From contig NW_004454207.1 in NCBI RefSeq assembly GCF_000283155.1, forward strand, positions 4,518,849 to 4,582,848: a stretch of DNA of 64,000 nt. The letters are read 5' to 3'. Numbering within the stretch: position 1 is the stretch's first letter; each line of letters begins with the position of its first letter. The position numbers and the translations under genes are program-made. A model generated the notes under the pieces. It was given only the letters and a program-made list of their open reading frames with translations. It searched no databases and was not told where the DNA came from. This stretch comes from Ceratotherium simum simum. Its lineage: Eukaryota; Chordata; Mammalia; Perissodactyla; Rhinocerotidae. Of the stretch, positions 58,501-64,000 are shown piece by piece.

Positions 58501-58924
58501 CCTACTTTTACCATGCATCACTTACTGTCCTGTTGTCAAAAAATAATTACTGAATACCAATTTTTATGCTAGGTACTTTTAAAGCACTGTGATATTTTCT
58601 TTTAAAAACTTATCCTTGAGAGATTTGATCTATTATCTCACTATGTTATGGGAGACTTTTGCCTCACAGTGATTTTTTAAAATTCTTGCTTCTGAAATGT
58701 GGGTAAAATCATAGTAAATGGCCACTTGTAAATGGTCTTGATCTTATTTCATCTTCTACTACCATAATAAACTATCGAATGTGTTTTGTTGTCGTTTTGA
58801 TGAAAGTGCCATATCTAAGAAGAATGAATTAATATGTAGTACTTATCAAAGTGATGATTATTAACATATTGGCAAGATTTTGCCTTACTACAATCCTCTA
58901 TTTTTAAGGACTCAAGGTAACATG
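58501..58924. other. Unassigned sequence
   Basis: Nothing recognised. Confidence 0.5.
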
Positions 58925-59105
58925 AAATGATGGTATCTCAGTTTAGCCCACAACTAGCTGAGTGAACTTGGGTCCAACCTCAATTTCTTCACTTATGAAA
59001 GATGGGTAATAATACCAACCTCGCTGGGTTTTGTGAGACTCTAGGAAGAAAATATGAGTAAGAGTACTTGGGACATGGAAATGTCTATTACAAATTTTAT
59101 GTTTT
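58925..59105 (+). mobile_element. MIR element
   Basis: ACAACTAGCTGAGTGAACTT, CAATTTCTTCACTTATGAAA and GGTAATAATACCAACCTCGC in MIR order. Confidence 0.75.
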
Positions 59106-59749
59106 ATTACAATTGCTGCTAAATTTAGAAATGCTTTTCCTCAATTTTATTATTTTCAAACCGTAGTGCAATTGAATCATGAATCCAAGTGATGATTCTG
59201 TCAATTAAGAGTTTTCAACTCACTTTCCATGAAACTCCAAGGAACCCTGAGATACTGACATGTTTTGAAAGAAAATATGATCACACTTAGTACTCTCCAT
59301 TCTCCTTCAGATTCAATCTTAATACTACACTGGAAAGAGTAGGAAGGTTTGAAAAAAATTAAAAAAGCATCCTCAAATCTTGTAAGTCTTGAAAGTCATT
59401 TTTTTCTTTTAAAACGAAGTGTTTTGGAGAAGACAACACTGGTGACGATCAACACTATTGTCCAACAACAGAGAAGATATACTAAAGTAAAACTCCAAAG
59501 GGTGCCAAAAGATACAAAATCAGTGTAAACAAAGTTAACCTCAAGGACTAAAAAGGGTCAAGAACTGTGACGACATCCACAAAGCCTAAGAAATTTTGAA
59601 TTCTCATCAGCTCTGAGACAATCATCAGAATTCTGTCAGGAAACTAAACCAGTGACAGAATTTTTCTCTCTAGTCTGCTTTCAACTTGGGACCACAAATA
59701 TATGTAATTGAGACTTAGCTGTTTTTGAGTTGTTCAGGCAGAATGAAAT
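59106..59749. other. Unassigned sequence
   Basis: Nothing recognised. Confidence 0.5.
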
Positions 59750-59940
59750 TCAAAGAATTCCTTTTTCCCTTATTTATTTATTTATTCAATCATTTATTTA
59801 TATCCGTGTAGATGCATGCTTATTTATTTTATGCTTTGGGTTATAAACCAATGCTACTTTATTTATTTTGTTGCTCAAATTGTTCCTCTTTTGGCCATTG
59901 AGAACATGTTCAGATTGGCTCCTGATAGTCCAAAAATTTC
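59750..59940 (-). mobile_element. L1 3'-UTR-like segment, copy 1
   Basis: The text from CCCTTATTTATTTATTTATT through GGGTTATAAACCAATGCTAC to TTTTGTTGCTCAAATTGTTC repeats, diverged, at 61125-61260. It is the complement of an old L1 3' UTR. Confidence 0.6.
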
Positions 59941-59994
59941 ACTGTGCTTTGGAAAAGAAAAAACAAGTGTGGGTGGTGGTGCCTGGAAATAGAG

Positions 59995-60105
59995 GCAAAG
60001 CACTGGACTGGGAATGAGAAGATCTCAATTCTAGTCTCAGTTGTGAGCCAACTGGTTTTATGACATTGAGCCAATCACTTAGCCTCTCTGAACCCAAAGA
60101 CCTAA
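59995..60105 (+). mobile_element. MIR-like fragment
   Basis: AAAGCACTGGACTGGGAATG...AATCACTTAGCCTCTCTGAA. Confidence 0.5.
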
Positions 60106-60124
60106 AGCACTGTGTCTTAATGGT

Positions 60125-60355
60125 TATGGGCAAGACTTAGAGCCAACCACCTCTGCTCATAGTCAGGCTCCCCCACTTCCTAGCTGTGTTAACTTGGGCA
60201 AATTAATTAACCTCTCTGTGCCTTAGCATCCTCTTCTGGAAAATGGGGATGAAAACAGTAACTACCCTGTAGGGTTGTTGTAAGGATTAAATGAGTTGCA
60301 TAATATTATATCTAATCTATTTAGGACTGTACCCAGTAGATTGTGAACATTGATG
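60125..60355 (+). mobile_element. MIR element
   Basis: TCAGGCTCCCCCACTTCCTA, GCTGTGTTAACTTGGGCAAA, AACCTCTCTGTGCCTTAGCA and AGGGTTGTTGTAAGGATTAA: a well-preserved core. Confidence 0.88.
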
Positions 60356-60524
60356 ATATGGCAAAATGAGCACAATAAAATCTGCCCTACTTTACTTCTT
60401 GGGGTGCTGTGACATGTGGGAAAGTGTAATATACTCCATCAAAGTGTTGTTGCTGTTGTAATAAAGAATAATAAACAATAACACAGTGTCCTATATCCAC
60501 AGTTTATCTTTCTTCAGATCACCT

Positions 60525-60580
60525 TTCCCTCTCTCCCTCCCTCCCTCCCTCTCTTCATCCTTCTCTCTCTCTCTCTCCTT
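60525..60580. repeat. (CCCT)n/(CT)n pyrimidine tract
   Basis: CCCTCCCTCCCTCCCT followed by CTCTCTCTCTCTC, a compound low-complexity tract at the edge of the L1 3'-UTR segment. Confidence 0.85.
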
Positions 60581-60584
60581 TTTC

Positions 60585-61440
60585 ACTTTATTTGGATTTC
60601 ACCGGTGTTTCCACTAATCGCCTTTTTGTGTTCCAGGATCCTATCCAGTGTACTACATGGTATATAGTTGTCATGTCTCCCTAGGCTCTCTGGTCTGTGA
60701 CAGTTCCTCAGAATTTCCTTGATCTTAACAGTTTTGAAGACTACTGGTCAGGTATTGTGTAGAATGTTCCACAATTTGGGTTTGTCTGATGTTTTCTCAT
60801 AATTTGGACTGGAGATATAGATTTTGGAGGAAAGAATCACAGAGGTAAAGTGCCCTTCTCATAACACCACATCAGGGGATACACGATGTCCACATGACTT
60901 GTCACTGGTGACATTAACCTTGACCACTTGGGTAAGGTGCTGTCTACCAGGTTTCTCCACCATAAAGATACTACTTTTCCCTTTCCATTCTCTGCTCATT
61001 TAGAAAGAGTCACTAGACTTAGTCCACACTGGGGTGAGGGTAGGGGATTAAACTTCACCTTCTGGAGGGGGTGGGTATCTAAATATACTATTTGGAACTC
61101 TTCTGTAAGTAAGGTATGTCCTTTTTTCCCCATTTATTTATTTATTTGATCGTTTATTTATATCAGTATGGATGCATGGCTATTTATTTTCTACTTTGGG
61201 TTATAATCCAATACTATTTTATTTTGTTGCTCAAGTTGCTCTAGCTTTGGCAATTGGGAGCGTGTTCATATTGGCTTCTATGTCCCTTTGACATGCCCCC
61301 ATCCTTTTGTGTTTTAAATACTTCCTTGCTTTCTGACACTACAAGATGTTCCAGGCTCATCTTGTCTTACCTGTCTTCCTTGCTCGAGTTCTAGAATCAG
61401 CAATTTCTCTAAGAAGCTCTGGTGCCTTTTAGTGGAGAAT
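60585..61440 (-). mobile_element. Old L1 3'-UTR segment, copy 2
   Basis: TTGTCATGTCTCCCTAGGCT, ATGACTTGTCACTGGTGACA, CAGGTTTCTCCACCATAAAG and CCAGGCTCATCTTGTCTTAC are in the order of the complement of an old L1 3' UTR, about 0.85 kb. A 73-codon + frame at 60928 is spurious. Confidence 0.65.
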
Positions 61441-61454
61441 GGTAGAGCCCTGAC

Positions 61455-61637
61455 TCTTAACACGATGGGAACAACGTGGGGTCTGAGGTCTGGCTTTGAG
61501 TCTTGACTCCCAGCACATAGCAGCTGTGTAGCTGGGGGCAAGTTCTCTCATTGTATCATAGGGTAAGAAGACAGGGCACCTCCTAGCGCTTAGCACCATG
61601 CCTAGCGCACAGGGAGCACCCAATAAATGTCACTTAT
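61455..61637 (+). mobile_element. MIR fragment
   Basis: GGCTTTGAGTCTTGACTCCC...AGCTGTGTAGCTGGGGGCAA and the end AGCACCCAATAAATGTCACT. Confidence 0.65.
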
Positions 61638-62438
61638 TGTATTAGTTTCCTATTGCTGCTGTAACAAATTACCAGAAACTTAGTGGCTTATTTTATTTTA
61701 TTTTATTTTATTTTATTTTATTTTATTTTTTGTGAGGAAGATCAGCCCTGAGCTAACATCCATGCTAATCCTCCTCTTTTTGCTGAGGAAGACCGGCCCT
61801 GAGCTAACATCTATTGCCAATCCTCCTCCTTTTTCCTCCTTTTTCTCCCCAAAGCCCCAGTAGATAGTTGTATGTGGTAGTTGCACATCCTTCTAGTCGC
61901 TGTATGTGGAACGCTGCCTCAGCATGGTGGGACAAGCGGTGCGTCGGTGCGCGCCCGGGATCCCAACCCGGGCCACCAGTAGTGGAGTGCGCACACTTAA
62001 CCGCTAAGCCATGGGGCCGGCCTCCAACTTAGTGGCTTAAAACAACACAAATTTATTGTCTTACAGTTCTGGAGGTCAGAAGTCTGAAATGAGTCTTAAG
62101 GAGCTAAAATTAAGGTGTTGGCAGAGTTGGACCCATCTGGAGGCTCCAGGGAAGAATCTGTTCCTTGTTTTTTACAGCTTTTAGAGGCTGCCCTTATTCC
62201 TTGGCCCCCAGCTGCATCACTCCCATCTTCGCTTCCTTCTTCACATAGCTTTTCCTCCTACTACCACTATGATCCTCCTGCCTTCCTCTTCTAAGGACCC
62301 TTGTGACTACATCTCCCCACTCAAGGGCCTTAACTTAATCACACCCGTAAAATCTCCTTTTAATGTAGGGTAACATATTCACAGCTTCCAGGGATTAGGA
62401 TGTGGACATCTCTGGGGGCCGTTATTCAGTCTATCACA
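61638..62438 (-). mobile_element. MLT1-like (ERVL-MaLR) LTR with ERE inside
   Basis: TGTATTAGTTTCCTATTGCT, CTTACAGTTCTGGAGGTCAG, AAGGACCCTTGTGACTACAT and TTCCAGGGATTAGGATGTGG to CTATCACA form a MaLR-type LTR in reverse. It is split by an ERE. Flanking 5-mers match only partly. Confidence 0.65.
61691..62025 (-). mobile_element. ERE SINE (composite type) with (TAAAA)n tail
   Basis: Minus-strand ERE with head ending GGGGCCGGCC (+ strand), composite middle and tail, and a TTTTA repeat on the + strand (61688-61731) that is its A-rich 3' end. Exact 14-bp TSD AACTTAGTGGCTTA (61677-61690, 62026-62039). Confidence 0.95.
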
Positions 62439-63163
62439 CTCACTATCTTTATTCTTATTTAGGGACTTGATTTGTCAAGTTAAGAGTGTAGGAGAAGAGA
62501 ACACTGAAAATAAAGAAAGTGAAAACTCCAGATATTCATTTTCATGACAAAATTAACAACAGTTAATAATTGTTATCTTAACTAATAATTAGTTTGGAAC
62601 CTTGCTAAAAAGGCCTTAGAAACATATCTTCTGAGATTGCTCACCACATTTGGCATTCTCTTCTTTTTGGCCTTAGAGGTCTCTTTGCCAGAATGAAATT
62701 TTCCCTCCTTAGGAAATTTTCTTTTGCAGTTAACCCCTCTCTTTTTGTCTTCATAATGTTTTTTCTTCTATTCCATCAAAGAGTCACATGTCTTTCCTGT
62801 GATATTCTCTGACTCTCTCCTCTGGCTCTTGTCCAATCTTCTCATTTTTCTCTCTGCCAATCTTTTAGAAAGAGCTGTATACACCAGCTGTCTCAGTTAT
62901 TACTTTTTAATATTTTACTACAAGTAATAAATTAATTATTATAATATGTGCGATATTATATAAGTATTTATTATTAATAATATTATTTAAATTTTTCTAA
63001 TTATCTAAAATCTTAGTTTGGTTTTCTCTGTTCTGGTGCAAATATACACTGGAGGTACAATAGCCATTTCTTTGTTCTCTCTGAACCTTTATTACTATCC
63101 ATTTTGGGACTCAAATTTTTTCCATGCTTGGAGACCATGTGTGATAGATGACATTTATTGTTT
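62439..63163. other. Unassigned AT-rich sequence
   Basis: No gene or nameable repeat; a palindrome-rich TAATTATTATAAT stretch near 62930-62990. Confidence 0.45.
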
Positions 63164-63175
63164 AACAAATATTCA

Positions 63176-63434
63176 AGTCTTGGCTATTGTGAATAACACT
63201 GCAATGAACACAGGGGTGCATGTACCTTTGCAAATTGGTGTTTTCAAGTTCTTTGGATAAATACCCAACAGTGGAATAGCTGGATCATATGGTAGTTCTA
63301 TCCTTGATTTTTTGAGGAATCTCCATGATGTAATCTATGCAGAAATAGAAGTACAATGATGTACACCTGAAATTTTTGCAATGTTATAAACCAATGTTAC
63401 TGCAATAAACAAAAAAAACATGTGGAAAAAAAAA
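63176..63434 (+). mobile_element. Very short L1 with twin-priming inversion
   Basis: 63176-63325 is antisense ORF2 (TTGGCTATTGTGAATAACAC, TGGAATAGCTGGATCATATG). 63326-63434 is the sense L1 3' end (AATGATGTACACCTGAAATT) with poly(A). Exact 12-bp TSD AACAAATATTCA (63164-63175, 63435-63446). Its 3' end is that of the 32920 element, so both come from the same young lineage. Confidence 0.9.
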
Positions 63435-63446
63435 AACAAATATTCA

Positions 63447-64000
63447 CCTCTCCTGCTCCCTGTTCTATTTCCATGGGAGAAATAGTATTCTCTCCATTCA
63501 CCTATGGATGTTGAACTTGACCACCCAAGAGTAGGGCAGAAGTGACAGGGACTGAGTTTAAAGGCTAGGCCTTAAGAGGCCTTGAGTGCTTTCTCCCACC
63601 CTTCTGGGAGACTCCAATTCCTGCTATGAGGAGAATGTGCCCTCATAGCCGCTGCCCCTCTATCCTGAATCAGATAGTGAGGCATGTGTTACAGAGCTGT
63701 GCCAGCCACCCCACAGATCTGCAGCCTGAAGCAGTGCAGCCTGAAGAAGCACAGCCCTGGCCTACTGTAGACCTGTAGGTGTAAGATTGGAGATGGCTCC
63801 ATGCAGAAGACTACCAACTTCCAGCATCTATGTCTCTCTTCCTAAGTGCTTTCTCTGGTTACTGAAGTCCACCCTGCCCATGCTCACACAACCCAGAAAT
63901 GCTGGAAAGTTTATATCCCTGAGAGTGACCCTCAACCAATGACTGACAAGGATTGCTGTATAACACTCATCTCCCTTACAACTCGGGCAAGATAGCTCTA
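63447..64000. other. Unassigned, partly repeat-like
   Basis: The stretch around 63505-63660 resembles an ancient LTR-like dispersed repeat (TTGAACTTGACCACCC...TTTCTCCCACCC). No gene seen. Confidence 0.35.

Overview
The window looks like nuclear DNA of an odd-toed ungulate (Perissodactyla), most likely a horse or another equid. The main reason is nine copies of a tRNA-headed SINE that starts GGGGCCGGCCC...TGGTGTAGTGGTTAAG, carries a GGTTCGGATCC B-box-like motif and ends in the TTAGCTCAGGGCTAATCTTCCTC tail of Equine Repetitive Elements (ERE). Most copies have exact target-site duplications (TSDs). The other repeats (L1, L2, MIR, MER5A/MER20-type hAT elements, MLT1, class I ERV LTRs) are those of a placental mammal. 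I see no bacterial genes, CRISPR array, rRNA, true tRNA gene or CpG-island promoter.

Layout. 1-9 kb: an L2 split by a TSD-flanked L1 (which carries an ERE), then one short stretch at 5932-6154 that reads like a protein-coding exon with a splice donor. 9.1-12.9 kb: a stack of nested LTRs (family B within B, with a family C LTR inside, then a family A LTR carrying an ERE), followed by an L2 holding a hAT element that holds another family A LTR. 13-26 kb: unassigned sequence with many short hAT elements, including four adjacent ones at 17.1-17.9 kb. 26.27-34.90 kb: a two-LTR class I provirus, flanked by AGGG, with a primer-binding site resembling tRNA-Arg and one gag-like remnant. It is broken up by two L1 insertions and two EREs and sits inside an older ERVL-like LTR. 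35.8-37.5 kb: two more family A LTRs. 38-64 kb: mostly unassigned sequence with L2, MIR, old L1, MLT1 and four more EREs, plus a very short inverted L1 near the end.

There is no operon-like or cooperating gene set. The window is best read as intronic or intergenic DNA whose history can be followed through the order of insertions. The only possible host coding sequence I would defend is the candidate exon, on the + strand; I could not identify its protein. Repeat names are given from recognition of family sequences, not from a database search, and boundaries without a TSD are approximate to about 10-30 bases.
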